A stretch of 14,071 bases of DNA, from the NCBI GenBank assembly GCA_021849995.1, contig JAJZSC010000024.1:1-14071 (forward strand), given 5' to 3'. The notes under the pieces were generated by a model, which made no database searches, had not been told where the DNA came from, and was given only the letters and a program-made list of their open reading frames with translations. The DNA comes from Bacillota bacterium (GTDB lineage Bacteria > Bacillota > Desulfitobacteriia > Desulfitobacteriales > Desulfitobacteriaceae). The translations under genes were made by a program, and so were the position numbers. This document shows, piece after piece, positions 13,664-14,071 of this stretch; within the stretch, counting starts at the first letter, position 1; every line of letters begins with the position of its first letter.

Positions 13664-13954
13664 TTAGATATTCCTGTGAGGAAGAACAAAGCGATAGGCC
13701 TCTGGATGTTTCTGATGGCCACCGCTGTCTGCAGGACATTTTCCTTTTTTGGAATAGCCGTCATAGAACATTTCATGGCATTTAATGCAGAATTCCCAAC
13801 CGGTTTGCGCGGTCGGGGTGCCAGGGACATTGTGCGGTAGAACAAAGCGGAAAGCGTCTGGATGGTTTTGGTGACCACCACCGTCTGCAGGGCACTTTCC
13901 TTTGTCCGGATAGCCGTTGTAGAACATTCCATTGCACTTGGTACAAGAGAGTTT
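13664..13954 (-). CDS. Cys/His-rich tandem-repeat protein, 5' end broken by a frameshift
   Basis: The minus frame ending at 13664 contains two copies of a ~52-residue unit: CTKCNGMFYNGYPDKGKCP, ADGGGH, FVLPH and then WEFCIKCHEMFYDGYSKKG, KCPADSGGH, FVLPH. Each unit has a CxxC pair, a further Cys and a conserved GGH, suggesting a small metal-binding (zinc-ribbon-like) or disulphide-stapled fold. The unit resembles W-x-x-C-x-K-C repeats with a CPAGGxH core found in various bacterial surface or secreted proteins; its function is unknown to me. The first in-frame ATG (13927) lies after the first CxxC, so it is not the true start. Just upstream, TAA blocks the frame, while another frame (14046 to about 13960, KVTKGAIQDGFDGMGKT) looks like the missing N-terminal part, implying a one-base shift near 13960. 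Confidence 0.65.
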   Translation of the reverse strand, partial: KLSCTKCNGMFYNGYPDKGKCPADGGGHQNHPDAFRFVLPHNVPGTPTAQTGWEFCIKCHEMFYDGYSKKGKCPADSGGHQKHPEAYRFVLPHRNI

Positions 13955-14071
13955 GTAGTTTTACCCATTCCATCAAATCCATCCTGAATCGCTCCCTTAG
14001 TAACTTTACTCTTCCTATAATAACCACTTAATAAAAGATATTGCAAGATGTTGGTTCAATTTATCGAGAGT

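Noticed and set aside
13782..14027. 81-residue minus-strand frame
   Set aside because: Alternative frame of the Cys/His repeat gene; lacks the repeated Cys pattern.

Overview
The window looks like chromosomal DNA of a low-to-mid GC, anaerobic-type Firmicute. The best guess, by inference only, is the Desulfosporosinus/Desulfitobacterium (Peptococcaceae-like) group. The basis is strong GGAGG ribosome sites, frequent GTG/TTG starts, a NiCo riboswitch, a YyaL-type protein, an IspA-type intracellular subtilase and an ApbE/ferric-reductase/two-component cluster. No rRNA, tRNA, CRISPR array or complete insertion sequence was seen.

Layout. (a) 1-432, minus: N-terminal part of a YyaL/DUF255 thioredoxin-fold protein, with a 12-bp palindrome upstream. 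(b) 559-1180, plus: decayed remains of a sensor kinase/response regulator pair. (c) 1187-4859: a consensus sigma-A promoter, a NiCo riboswitch whose 3' part is shared with a long terminator stem, then a colinear run of genes: an unknown small membrane protein, a CDF metal exporter, a His/Gly-rich basic mini-protein, a soluble Ser/Thr kinase, a single-span mini-protein and a frameshifted DedA protein, closed by a terminator. (d) 4836-6036: two ~135-bp direct copies of a promoter/leader, with remnants showing that a dedA-end/promoter/small-protein unit was duplicated and each copy then decayed in a different part. A di-haem membrane protein with an acidic loop lies between them. (e) 6037-10306: small exported acidic protein, ApbE flavin transferase, ferric-reductase-like di-haem membrane protein, OmpR-type regulator and sensor kinase, ending in a terminator. 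(f) 10333-11226, minus: three gene fossils (a second YyaL N-terminus, a winged-helix protein, a DUF4143-type ATPase). (g) 11314-13317, plus: IspA-type protease and endonuclease I, both interrupted. (h) 13350-13620: a hairpin-rich non-coding stretch. (i) 13664-14046, minus: a Cys/His-rich tandem-repeat protein with a broken 5' end.

How it may work. The 1.2-4.9 kb operon should switch on when Ni2+/Co2+ binds the leader RNA. The CDF exporter is the expected output; the membrane protein, His-rich protein, kinase and DedA protein are unexpected companions. The 6.0-10.2 kb cluster resembles flavinylation-linked extracytosolic electron-transfer loci. Its OmpR-type regulator may act on the 11-bp-spaced TTTCAG repeats found before both promoter copies and, more weakly, before the regulator gene. 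The high number of broken genes means either an eroding accessory region or sequence errors.
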